Shown: positions 43,163-52,367 of the stretch, one piece after another
Layout: every line of letters starts with the position of its first letter
How positions within the stretch are numbered: the stretch's first letter is position 1
NCBI RefSeq assembly: GCF_947493425.1
Contig: NZ_CANLRP010000006.1
Location: 53,313 to 117,312, forward strand
Direction: 5' to 3'
Origin: an uncultured Microscilla sp.
Lineage (GTDB): Bacteria > Bacteroidota > Bacteroidia > Cytophagales > Microscillaceae
DNA: 64,000 nucleotides
The notes under the pieces: generated by a model
Database searches by the model: none
The model's input: only the letters and a program-made list of their open reading frames with translations
Told to the model about the DNA's origin: nothing
Made by a program: the position numbers and the translations under genes

Positions 43163-44194
43163 ATGTCAACATTTGTACACCAGGGGTTATACTCACTGGA
43201 ATCAGGAGAAAGTCTGCACGGGTTTAACATAGAGTACAAAACACTGGGTAAACTCAATAGTAAACGTAATAATGTGGTTTGGGTGTGTCACGCATTGACC
43301 GCCAATGCTGAAGCTGATGATTGGTGGGAGGGGCTCATAGGTAATGGACAAGCTATAGACCCAGCAAAACATTTTATTGTTTGTGCCAATATGCTGGGAT
43401 CTTGCTATGGGTCTACCCATGCCTTGTCAATAAACCCTGACACCCAACACCCCTATTACCACAAGTTTCCAATACTTACTAACCGAGACATTGTGGGAGC
43501 AATGGACTTACTCAGACAACATTTAAGTATAGAAAAAATACAGGTTTGCATTGGAGGCTCTATGGGTGGACAGCAAGCTATAGAGTGGGCAATCATACAA
43601 CCAGATGTGATAGAAAACTTGGTGTTGTTGGCAACAAATGCCCGACATTCTGCCTGGGGCATTGCTTTTAACGAGTCGCAAAGAATGGCCATAGAAAATG
43701 ACCATTCGTGGCAACAACCTACACCCACCGCAGGTATGGCGGGGCTAAAGGTGGCACGATCTATTGCTTTACTGTCTTATAGGCATTATGGGGTGTATAA
43801 GGCTACACAAACCGATCAGGATACTTCAAAAATAGAAAACTTCAAAGCTACTTCTTACCAGGAATACCAAGGCAAAAAACTTCAGAAGAGATTCAATGCT
43901 TACGCTTACTGGACACTGTCGAAAGCGATGGATAGTCACAACGTAGGGAGAGGACGAGGCGGAGAAAAAGCGGCATTGGCACGTATAAAGGCTCGTACTG
44001 TGGTAATTGGGGTAGATACTGACGTATTGTTTCCAGTATCGGAACAAAAGTTTTTGGCAGCCCACATACCCCAGGCGCAATATTATGAGATACAATCACT
44101 GTATGGACACGATGGTTTTTTGATTGAGACCAGTAAGATTACTGAGATCATTCAACAGACCAACTATTTAAACAATACTTTAATATATAATTAG
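43163..44194 (+). CDS. metX: Homoserine O-acetyltransferase
   Basis: A 343-residue alpha/beta hydrolase that transfers acetyl from acetyl-CoA to homoserine. Marks are KTLGKLNSKRNNVVWVCHALTANAEA, LGSCYGSTHALSINP and the nucleophile Ser in IGGSMGGQQAIEWA. The catalytic Asp is in GVDTDVLFP and the His in YGHDGFLIE. The MetX family contains both acetyl- and succinyl-transferases; acetyl is favoured by the adjacent MetY. It precedes hom with no gap. Confidence 0.93.
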   Translation: MSTFVHQGLYSLESGESLHGFNIEYKTLGKLNSKRNNVVWVCHALTANAEADDWWEGLIGNGQAIDPAKHFIVCANMLGSCYGSTHALSINPDTQHPYYHKFPILTNRDIVGAMDLLRQHLSIEKIQVCIGGSMGGQQAIEWAIIQPDVIENLVLLATNARHSAWGIAFNESQRMAIENDHSWQQPTPTAGMAGLKVARSIALLSYRHYGVYKATQTDQDTSKIENFKATSYQEYQGKKLQKRFNAYAYWTLSKAMDSHNVGRGRGGEKAALARIKARTVVIGVDTDVLFPVSEQKFLAAHIPQAQYYEIQSLYGHDGFLIETSKITEIIQQTNYLNNTLIYN

Positions 44195-44206
44195 TTGAAC
44201 ATTGAC

Positions 44207-45460
44207 ATGGATAAACAGCACAAAATTGGAATGTTTGGGTTTGGATGTGTGGGGCAAGGGCTTTATGACATCTTGGAAAAAACTAACTTTAGGGCAGAAG
44301 TAGTAAAAATTTGTGTGAAAAATAAAAGTAAGGAGCGATCACTGCCAGCTCATTTTTTCACTTATGATGCCTCATCTATTTTAGATGATGACAATATCAA
44401 CCTTGTAGTAGAGTTGATTGACAATGCTGATGAGGCTTACCAAATTGTGACTACCGCACTGAAGAGAGGTAAAAATGTGGTGACTGCCAATAAAAAAATG
44501 GTTGCCGAACATTTGGAGGAACTATTGCAACTGCAGGAAAAACATGGCGTATCGTTGCTATACGAAGGGGCAGTTTGCGGTTGTATCCCTATTATTCGTA
44601 CGCTAGAAGAATACTACGACAATGAGTTAGTTTTTTCGGTATCAGGTATTTTCAATGGGTCGTCAAACTATATTTTAACAAAAGTGATTCAGGAGAACAT
44701 GTCTTATGCAAACGCTTTGAAACAAGCACAAGACTTGGGCTTTGCCGAAACAGACCCCACCCTGGATGTAGGGGGGTTTGATCCTTTATATAAATTATGT
44801 ATTGTAGCCTTGCACGCTTATGGGGTGATTGCCAAGCCTGATGAAGTGTTTAATTATGGTATTCAATCTTTGTCGGAGCACGATATCCGGTTTGCCATTG
44901 AGAAAGGATACAAATTGAAATTGCTTGCCAGCATTGAGAAGATTAACGACCACGAGGTAAGCTTATCAGTAATGCCACACTTTGTGGGCAAAGGGCATTA
45001 CCTATACCATGTAGAAAATGAATACAATGCGGCTATTGTAGAAGCTGCTTTTTCAAGCAAGCAAGTATTTACAGGCAAAGGGGCAGGTGGGCACCCTACT
45101 GGCTCGGCGGTCTTGTCTGATATTTCGGCAAATCGCTATGAGTATAAATATGAATATCGTAAAGCATTGGCTAAAAAAGGTTCGGGTTTATTGCCATTGA
45201 AAATAAGCTATGGGCAGGTGCAAGAGATATATTTACGTTACCATGACGAGCAAGATTTCAAACTTTTACCCTTCATTACGATCAGCGAAAAATACCAAGG
45301 AACTGACTTTAACTATGTAATAGGTACCGTTCGCCTGAGCGATTTGTATAAATATAAAAATGAACTGAATAAGCGTAATGTGTTTGTGGCCAATACTGGA
45401 AAAAAAATAAGCACAGAACAAGCAACGCCTATACTTAACGGGGTAGAAACCTTGGTATAG
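44207..45460 (+). CDS. hom: Homoserine dehydrogenase
   Basis: Chosen start ATG 44207, 12 bp after the metX stop; an upstream TTG at 44195 is possible. The 417-residue protein has the NAD(P)-binding start IGMFGFGCVGQGLYDIL, the VVTANKKMVAEH motif with the catalytic-domain Lys, the substrate region GAVCGCIPIIRTLEEYY and SGIFNGSSNYIL. It also has DLGFAETDPTLDVGGFDPLYKLCI. It supplies homoserine for MetX and for threonine. No aspartokinase is fused and the C-terminal extension is shorter than in Bacillus-type enzymes with an ACT domain. It is last in the riboswitch-controlled operon. Confidence 0.93.
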   Translation: MDKQHKIGMFGFGCVGQGLYDILEKTNFRAEVVKICVKNKSKERSLPAHFFTYDASSILDDDNINLVVELIDNADEAYQIVTTALKRGKNVVTANKKMVAEHLEELLQLQEKHGVSLLYEGAVCGCIPIIRTLEEYYDNELVFSVSGIFNGSSNYILTKVIQENMSYANALKQAQDLGFAETDPTLDVGGFDPLYKLCIVALHAYGVIAKPDEVFNYGIQSLSEHDIRFAIEKGYKLKLLASIEKINDHEVSLSVMPHFVGKGHYLYHVENEYNAAIVEAAFSSKQVFTGKGAGGHPTGSAVLSDISANRYEYKYEYRKALAKKGSGLLPLKISYGQVQEIYLRYHDEQDFKLLPFITISEKYQGTDFNYVIGTVRLSDLYKYKNELNKRNVFVANTGKKISTEQATPILNGVETLV

Positions 45461-45499
45461 CCACCACAAAAACTCAAGTTTTAATAATAGTTTATGATA

Positions 45500-45535
45500 A
45501 ACCATACTGGTTCTTTGACCAGTGTGGTTTTTTTT
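45500..45535 (+). terminator. Rho-independent terminator of the met operon
   Basis: AACCATACTGGT and ACCAGTGTGGTT form a 12-bp stem with one wobble and a 6-base loop, followed by a T run, 40 bp after hom. Confidence 0.88.
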
Positions 45536-45710
45536 ATGGAACTTGTTTAACTTGCTTTTAAAAATTCAAATTAAACGCAGACATTGTGCGCTTGCCCTGA
45601 TTAGATAGCGTTACTTAAAAAAAACTGTACAACACCAATTCCTATCACGTATATATTTTTGTTTTGATAGCGGTGATAACTTATATTGAACATCTTACTA
45701 ACGCTGCAAT

Positions 45711-47930
45711 ATGAAGGTAACTCTTTTATGTCTTTTAGCCCTGCTACTGCCAATTGATACAATACAAGGGCAAGTGCCTTTGAGTAAAGCAGCAAAACAA
45801 GAAGGTGTATTACAACGGTTAGATGCAATAAACACGAAGCTAAAAGTTATCAAAGACCGACAGAAGTTTCAACACTTGATGGCTCAGCAACAAGCTTTGC
45901 TTCATCATTTAGACAGCAGCACAGTCAAAAAGCAATTGAGAAGCATTGCCACTACTGTGAATGGCTTAGATGACCAATGGATGTACCTAAAAGCACAGCA
46001 GTATATAGCCAATATGTATGTAGACCAACGCTGGATAGCACAAGGGATTGAGATGCTCTCTAAAGCCAGGAGGCAAGCTACTGAGTGGAAAATGAAGAAT
46101 CTAGAGGCCCGTATTTATTTGCAACAAGGCAAAATATTCGATAGGGAGCACCAAAACGATGAGGCATTGATCAGTTTCTTAAAAGCTTATGAGGTGTTTT
46201 CTGCCCTTAAAGATACTTCCAATACTGGCGATGCTTTGTATTATGTGGCTTTGAAGCACTATCAGGATGAGGATTATCAAAAAGCAACTACCGAGTTTAG
46301 AAAAGCCATCAAATGGGGGAAGGATAAGATGCACGAACGACAAATCATCAACTCATGGAATGCTATAGGATTGGTTTTTAGAAATATGAAGCAATTTGAT
46401 TCTGCCCGCTTTTATTATGACAAGGCTTTGGCTTTTGCTATTGAAAAAAAAGACTCTGCCTGGATTGGTATCATGACTGGTAACATAGGTACACTGCACT
46501 ATGAACAGGGCAACTACCAACAAGCAGAAGCAAACTATATACTGGATGCTCAGATGAGTTACAAGTATAAAATATGGAGAAGTCTTGCCAATGTGATGGC
46601 TTATTTGGGCAATGTGTATACTCAACAGAAAAAATACAACAAAGCACTTCTACACTATGACAGTACCCTTGCTATAGCTAATGTTCATGGTGTATACCAA
46701 GCAAAAGAGCGAGCTTATCTAGGTTTGACAAAGCTGATGGAGGCGACCAATCAGCCGTATAAAGCCAACAACTATTTGTGGCTTTACCTGGAGGTAAAAG
46801 ACTCACTACGAAGACGACAGGTACAAAACAAGTTGATCAAGCTGAGGTTGGCATACAAGTTTCGTGAGCAACGCAATAAAATAGTCTTGTTGACCAACCA
46901 AAATAAGGCAAAGGAAGCTACCATTGCCCGGCAACATACATTGAATCTTTTTATTGGCTTTGCGTTGATTATGCTGGTAATACTGGCTACGGTATTGTAC
47001 CGGAATGTGCAAATAAAACGTAAGGCAAATGCTCAGCTTCAGGGTAAACAGGATGAAATTATTACCAAGAATCAAGTATTACAACAACAAAGCGACAAAA
47101 TAGCCAATCAGAGAGATGCTATCAAACAAAAAAACAGGGCATTGGAAGAGCGTAACCACCAGGTAGAAAGTAGTATCAGGGCTGCTTTTGCTATTCAAAA
47201 TGCCTTGCTGCCCCACCACAATAAGTTAAAAAGTCTGATGAAAGATTACTTTTTACTTTACCGCCCCCGCGATGTGGTGTCTGGTGATTTTTATTGGGTA
47301 AACCAAATACAACAACGCTTGTATATAGCTGCCATTGACTGTACCGGACATGGAGTACCAGGCGCTTTTATGTCACTGATTGCCAACACCTTGCTTGATA
47401 ATGTATTGAGAGATAAAAATAAAATAATGCCTGCCGATATTTTACTGCAACTACACCATGAAGTAAGGCAAGCACTACGCCCCGATGAGACTGGTTATGC
47501 CTATGGAATGGATGTGGGTTTATTGATGATTAACCCAAGTAATGCTACCAGCTATGACCTTGTCTTTACCGGCGCCAAACGCCCCTTGTATTACATAAAT
47601 AAAGATGAGCAACCAGCACAAATTTTAGAATTAAATGCAGACCGCTTTTCTATTGGAGCTAATTATAATAACCGCAAGGTTTGCTTTCACAACCACCACA
47701 TTACTTTACCCAAGGGGAGTGTACTTTACCTAAGTACTGATGGCATAGCTGATCAAAACAATCATATTCGCCGCAATTTTACTTCAACAAGGCTTAAAAA
47801 TATTTTATTAAAATACCACCACCAATCATTGCCTCAACAAAAGAAGGCTTTAGATAAGATACTAGACAGGTATATGGCAGATACTGAGCAACGAGATGAT
47901 ATGCTACTCATGGGAATACGGTTGGTATAA
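45711..47930 (+). CDS. TPR-repeat membrane protein with SpoIIE-type PP2C phosphatase domain
   Basis: A 739-residue protein. The signal peptide (MKVTLLCLLALLLPIDTIQG) is followed by a tetratricopeptide-repeat region to about residue 370, with repeats such as DALYYVALKHYQDEDYQKATTEFRKAI. One membrane span (about 405-425, LFIGFALIMLVILATVLY) and a coiled coil follow. The PP2C/SpoIIE domain (about 490-739) has YRPRDVVSGDFYWV and AAIDCTGHGVPGAFMSLIANTLL, both with metal-binding Asp, then YGMDVGLLMINP, LSTDGIADQNN and RDDMLLMGIRL. It is expected to dephosphorylate a Ser/Thr phosphoprotein, classically a STAS anti-anti-sigma factor. It is a paralogue of the phosphatase at 60938. Confidence 0.9.
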   Translation: MKVTLLCLLALLLPIDTIQGQVPLSKAAKQEGVLQRLDAINTKLKVIKDRQKFQHLMAQQQALLHHLDSSTVKKQLRSIATTVNGLDDQWMYLKAQQYIANMYVDQRWIAQGIEMLSKARRQATEWKMKNLEARIYLQQGKIFDREHQNDEALISFLKAYEVFSALKDTSNTGDALYYVALKHYQDEDYQKATTEFRKAIKWGKDKMHERQIINSWNAIGLVFRNMKQFDSARFYYDKALAFAIEKKDSAWIGIMTGNIGTLHYEQGNYQQAEANYILDAQMSYKYKIWRSLANVMAYLGNVYTQQKKYNKALLHYDSTLAIANVHGVYQAKERAYLGLTKLMEATNQPYKANNYLWLYLEVKDSLRRRQVQNKLIKLRLAYKFREQRNKIVLLTNQNKAKEATIARQHTLNLFIGFALIMLVILATVLYRNVQIKRKANAQLQGKQDEIITKNQVLQQQSDKIANQRDAIKQKNRALEERNHQVESSIRAAFAIQNALLPHHNKLKSLMKDYFLLYRPRDVVSGDFYWVNQIQQRLYIAAIDCTGHGVPGAFMSLIANTLLDNVLRDKNKIMPADILLQLHHEVRQALRPDETGYAYGMDVGLLMINPSNATSYDLVFTGAKRPLYYINKDEQPAQILELNADRFSIGANYNNRKVCFHNHHITLPKGSVLYLSTDGIADQNNHIRRNFTSTRLKNILLKYHHQSLPQQKKALDKILDRYMADTEQRDDMLLMGIRLV

Positions 47931-48091
47931 ATATACTTTAGAGAAAGTAAATATAATGATTGTTCTTTTTTTGAGATGAAATGATTTTATTTAGGTATTT
48001 GATGCTTTGGCTTAGTGGGTGTTTTGCCCAAAACCAGAAAACAAACATTTTTTACCGTAGTTGTAAAGCCATCATACACCTGAGTAGCCTT

Positions 48092-51000
48092 ATGAAAAAG
48101 ACCTTATACTTTCTTGTCATCTACTGTTTGCTGACAGCCCGCTTATGCGCTCAAACGTCAGAGGCTTATTTTACGAGCTACCCTACCCTATCGCCCAACG
48201 GCAACACGGTTATATTTAGTTATGAAGGGGATCTCTGGAAACTCCCCCTTGATCAACAGCCAAAGGCAGCGACCCGTATCACAGCCATGCAAGGGCTGGA
48301 AACCCGCGCCAAAATATCGCCCGATGGTCAATGGTTGGCTTTTTCGGCAAGTCAGTATGGCAACACCGATGTGTTTTTGATGCCCATGAAGGGGGGTGAA
48401 GTTGTTCAACTTACTTTTTATGACAGTTTTGACCATGTAGAGTCGTGGTCGTGGGACTCTCAATGGATTTATTTCTCCTCTAATCGCTACAACCAATATA
48501 GTACCTACAAGGTAGCTGCCAAAGGGGGTACTCCCCAACGAGTATTTGATCATTACTTTCATACTGTGCACAACCTGTTTGAGCATCCTATCAGTGGTGA
48601 GTTGTTTTTTAATGAAGGCTGGGAAAGCAAAGCTTTTATTCAGCGAAAACGGTATAAAGGAGCATTTAACCCTGACATTCAGTCTTATAACCCTCAAACG
48701 AACACCTATAAAAAATACACCCAATACAAGGGGAAGGACTTATGGGCTACCCTAGACCAAAAAGGGAATATTTACTTTGCATCTGATGAAAACACCGGAG
48801 AATATAATTTGTATACTTTTAGGAATGGGCAAAAAACGGCTTTAACCAAATTTGATGATGCGATCAAGCGTCCTTTTGTGAGTGCCAATGGGCAACGGGT
48901 AATTTTTGAAAAAGATTATCAATTGTATATTTACGAGGTGGCTTCAGGGCAAAACCAAAAATTAGACATCCAAATATATAAAAACAACACCCTCAAAAAA
49001 GATATAACCTTTCGTACTCAAGGGTTTATCAAGGCTTATGACATAGCACCTGATCACAAGAAAATTGCGTTTGTTGCAAGGGGTGAATTATTTGTATCAG
49101 ATATTAAAGGAAAGTATATAAGGCAAATAACTACCAAGCCTGACGACCGGGTAGTAGAGGTACACTGGCTCAAAAACAGCCAACGCCTTTTGTTTAGTCA
49201 AACAGTAGGGGGATACTTGAATTGGTTTATCATTGATGCCAACGGTCAAGGTCAAGAAAAGCAACTTACTGCTGATAAACAAAACAATCGTTTATTGAGC
49301 TTTAATAGTGACCGAAGCAAGGCGGTATATTTAAGTGGTCGCAATGAAGTAAGGATAATTAATTTACGATCGTTCAAAAATGAAATAGTAGCTAAAGACG
49401 AATTATGGGGTTTTCAAAACGATTTGCCCGTATTTTCGCCCGACGGCCAATACATTGCTTATACAGCTTACCGCAATTTTGAGCGGGATATTTTTTTGTA
49501 TCATATCAAAAAGAAAGAATTGGTACAGCTTACCAAAACAGGAATTTCTGAAGTATCACCACGCTGGTCACCCGATGGCAAATATATTTATTTTGTGTCT
49601 AATCGCTCCCGCCCTTTTTACCCTTATGGCATCACCAATGGCACCCATGTATACAGGCTGGCACTAGACAAATTTGATACTGAGTTTAAATCTGAGAAAT
49701 TTGATGAGCTGTTTGACAAGAAAAAGAAAAAAGGCAAAGAAACTGATAAAAAGAAAAAAAGAAGGAAAAAGAAACAGTCTAAAAAAACCAAAGTAAGTAT
49801 CAATTTTACTGATTTGTGGTCACGCCTGGAACTGGTAAGCCCTCGCAGTGGTACACAAGCAAGTGTGTATGTGACCCAAAAAGGCAAAGCTACTCAAGTA
49901 TTGTTTACCTCAAACCACGAACGAGGCACCACTTTTCAGGTTTGGAAAAAGGTATATAAACCTTTTGAAAAGCCTAAAACCAGCAAAATAAAAGGCAGTC
50001 GTACCTTTAGTCTCAACAACATCCGAGAAGTAAAGGGGCGTATCTACTTGCTTACTTTTGGGCGTGTGTATAAAATGAGTGGTAACCACATGTCGAGTAT
50101 TACGTTGGCGCATAGTTTTCAAAAAAACTTTGCCTTGGAATTCAAACAAATGTTTTATGAATTGTGGGCAAACCTGGAAGAAAACTTTTATAACCAAACT
50201 TTTCATGGGATAAACTGGCAACAGATGAAAAAAAAGTACGAAAAATTCTTGCCCCATGTACACAATCGCAATGACCTAAGGGTTTTGCTGAATGATATGT
50301 TGGGAGAACTCAACGCTTCTCATCTTGGTTTTAAGTCGTTTGGTATAGAAGAAACCGTTTTTTATGAAAGTCGCACCCTCACTACCGGATTACTATTTGA
50401 CAAAACCAACCCCTATAAAATAAGCAAGATTGTAAAACGTAGCCCTGCCGATGTGACAGGCAAAAACATAAGACCTGGAGATGTGTTGGTAGCGGTAAAT
50501 GGGCAAAAAATAAACCTTGGTCACAACCGGGAAAAATACTTTAGCAAGCCTTCTTATGATCGTGAAATAACTTTGACACTTCAACGAAAACGCAAAAAAA
50601 TAAAAGTAAGGCTTCATGTACAATCGTCCAAATCTTTGAGAAGACAACTGTATCAGGAATGGGAAGACCAACGCAAACATATAGTAGACAGTATAAGTAA
50701 CCACCAAATTGCTTATGTGCATATGCGTGATATGGGCAATGGTGAGCTACAACGGTTTTTGAACTACATGACTGCAGAAGCCTACAACCGCAAAGGTTTG
50801 ATTCTGGACTTGCGATATAATACAGGAGGAAATGTACATGACCATGTATTAAAGTTTTTATCGCAACGTCCTTACCTTAAGTGGAAATACCGTGAAGGGG
50901 CTTTTGCAGTTCAGCCCAATTTTGCTCCAGCAGCCAAGCCTATGATACTTTTGATTAATCAACAATCGTTGAGCGACGCTGAAATGACTGCTGCGGGTTT

Positions 51001-51256
51001 TAAACAACTCAAATTAGGCAAAATCATCGGAACAGAAACTTATCGCTGGATTATTTTTACTTCAGGTAAATCACTGGTTGATGGCTCATTCTATCGCTTG
51101 CCTTCGTGGGGGTGTTATACCCTTGCGGGTAAAAACCTGGAGCGCGAAGGAGTTGCCCCTGATATTTCAGTAAAAAACACGTTTAAAGATCGCGTGGAAC
51201 ATAAAGACCCTCAACTCATGCGGGCAATTGAAGAGATAAAAAAACAACTGAAATAA
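48092..51256 (+). CDS. Tricorn-like S41 protease with beta-propeller and PDZ domains
   Basis: The ATG at 48092 gives a clean signal peptide (MKKTLYFLVIYCLLTARLCAQ); the in-frame ATG at 47981 would bury it. The exported 1054-residue protein has TolB/WD40-like propeller repeats over the first 600 residues (recurring SPDGQ/SPNG blades such as ISPDGQWLAFSASQYGNTDVFLM), interrupted by a Lys-rich insert near 560. Next are a second propeller-like segment, a PDZ domain (DKTNPYKISKIVKRSPADVTGKNIRPGDVLVAVNG) and the S41 domain ending in QQSLSDAEMTAAGF with the nucleophile Ser. Tricorn-type proteases degrade peptides to short products. A periplasmic location is inferred. The ADP-ribosylglycohydrolase gene follows 1 bp later. 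Confidence 0.88.
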   Translation: MKKTLYFLVIYCLLTARLCAQTSEAYFTSYPTLSPNGNTVIFSYEGDLWKLPLDQQPKAATRITAMQGLETRAKISPDGQWLAFSASQYGNTDVFLMPMKGGEVVQLTFYDSFDHVESWSWDSQWIYFSSNRYNQYSTYKVAAKGGTPQRVFDHYFHTVHNLFEHPISGELFFNEGWESKAFIQRKRYKGAFNPDIQSYNPQTNTYKKYTQYKGKDLWATLDQKGNIYFASDENTGEYNLYTFRNGQKTALTKFDDAIKRPFVSANGQRVIFEKDYQLYIYEVASGQNQKLDIQIYKNNTLKKDITFRTQGFIKAYDIAPDHKKIAFVARGELFVSDIKGKYIRQITTKPDDRVVEVHWLKNSQRLLFSQTVGGYLNWFIIDANGQGQEKQLTADKQNNRLLSFNSDRSKAVYLSGRNEVRIINLRSFKNEIVAKDELWGFQNDLPVFSPDGQYIAYTAYRNFERDIFLYHIKKKELVQLTKTGISEVSPRWSPDGKYIYFVSNRSRPFYPYGITNGTHVYRLALDKFDTEFKSEKFDELFDKKKKKGKETDKKKKRRKKKQSKKTKVSINFTDLWSRLELVSPRSGTQASVYVTQKGKATQVLFTSNHERGTTFQVWKKVYKPFEKPKTSKIKGSRTFSLNNIREVKGRIYLLTFGRVYKMSGNHMSSITLAHSFQKNFALEFKQMFYELWANLEENFYNQTFHGINWQQMKKKYEKFLPHVHNRNDLRVLLNDMLGELNASHLGFKSFGIEETVFYESRTLTTGLLFDKTNPYKISKIVKRSPADVTGKNIRPGDVLVAVNGQKINLGHNREKYFSKPSYDREITLTLQRKRKKIKVRLHVQSSKSLRRQLYQEWEDQRKHIVDSISNHQIAYVHMRDMGNGELQRFLNYMTAEAYNRKGLILDLRYNTGGNVHDHVLKFLSQRPYLKWKYREGAFAVQPNFAPAAKPMILLINQQSLSDAEMTAAGFKQLKLGKIIGTETYRWIIFTSGKSLVDGSFYRLPSWGCYTLAGKNLEREGVAPDISVKNTFKDRVEHKDPQLMRAIEEIKKQLK

Positions 51257-51257
51257 T

Positions 51258-52220
51258 ATGGAAACCAATCCGGTGATAAATGCGCTACTAGGGGTAGCCA
51301 TGGGCGATGCGCTCGGTGTACCTTTTGAGTTTAAGCGAAGCCACCAAATGAAAGAAACCCCAGCAGTAGATATGATAGGGTATGGCACACATAATCAGTT
51401 GGCAGGCACTTGGTCAGATGATACATCACTGACGCTATGCCTTGCTGAGTCTTTGACGAAAGGGTATGACTTGGCAAACATTGCCCAAGAGTTTATTGCC
51501 TGGAGGTACCAAAGCCGCTGGACAGCCCGAGGCAAGTTGTTTGACATTGGGCGTATTACTGCGGTAGCCATTGCCAGGCTTAAGTCTTTTCTGGAAAATG
51601 GCGTACCTGAAGCACTGAACGAGCAAAAAGGCTTGGGAGATGACCTCGAAAATGGCAATGGGTCATTGATGCGCATTATGCCATTGCTATTTTACATCAA
51701 AGGCAAAGACATACGGACTCAATTTAACATTATTTGGGAGGTATCGGCTTTGACACACCGCCATATCAGAGCAGCCATGAGTTGCCTGATATACCTTAAA
51801 TTAGGCGAGCATTTATTAACAGGCAAAGACAAACTGTTGGCTTATGAACATACCCGAAAAGATATAATGAATTTCTGGGAAACAAGTGGGTTTGCCAACC
51901 AGGAAAAAAAACATTTCGATAAATCAATAATACAAGATATTCGCTCAACACCTCGCTCTGACCTTAAGTCTGGTGGGTATGTGATAGAAGCGTTGGAGGC
52001 TAGTCTATGGTGTTTTCTTACTGAAAACAGTTACGCCCAAGCAGTGCTTTCAGTAATAAATTTAGGGCACGACACTGATACGACAGGGGCCATTACCGGT
52101 GGTTTGGCGGGTTTGTATTACGGTGTGCAAAAAGTGCCTCCACGCTGGCATAATGTATTAGCGCGCTATGATGACATTGTAACCTTGGGCAAATTGCTTC
52201 ACGAAAAATATGGTGCTTAA
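51258..52220 (+). CDS. ADP-ribosylglycohydrolase family protein
   Basis: A 320-residue cytosolic protein of the ARH/DraG family that removes ADP-ribose from proteins or small molecules using two magnesium ions. The metal ligands are in LLGVAMGDALGVPFEF and TWSDDTSLTLCLAESL near the N-terminus, and in NLGHDTDTTGAITGGLAGLYYG near the C-terminus. All are intact. The central DDLENGNGSLMRIMPLL is also typical. The start lies 1 bp after the tricorn stop, so the two are co-translated or at least co-transcribed, although one product is exported and the other is not. The substrate is unknown. Confidence 0.9.
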   Translation: METNPVINALLGVAMGDALGVPFEFKRSHQMKETPAVDMIGYGTHNQLAGTWSDDTSLTLCLAESLTKGYDLANIAQEFIAWRYQSRWTARGKLFDIGRITAVAIARLKSFLENGVPEALNEQKGLGDDLENGNGSLMRIMPLLFYIKGKDIRTQFNIIWEVSALTHRHIRAAMSCLIYLKLGEHLLTGKDKLLAYEHTRKDIMNFWETSGFANQEKKHFDKSIIQDIRSTPRSDLKSGGYVIEALEASLWCFLTENSYAQAVLSVINLGHDTDTTGAITGGLAGLYYGVQKVPPRWHNVLARYDDIVTLGKLLHEKYGA

Positions 52221-52367
52221 AATAAAATATTTAGTTTACAATGTACTAAATATGAGAACTTCAAGAAGCGCTTATTATTTTAAAAAACAAGCTTGCTCAA
52301 TCCCTGATTCAAATACTCAGGAAAAGAATCAATCTGAAAATCAATCTATAAATCTAAAATACAACTC

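Noticed and set aside
47981..48091. Upstream start for the tricorn-like gene
   Set aside because: The ATG at 48092 begins a standard signal peptide; the longer form does not.
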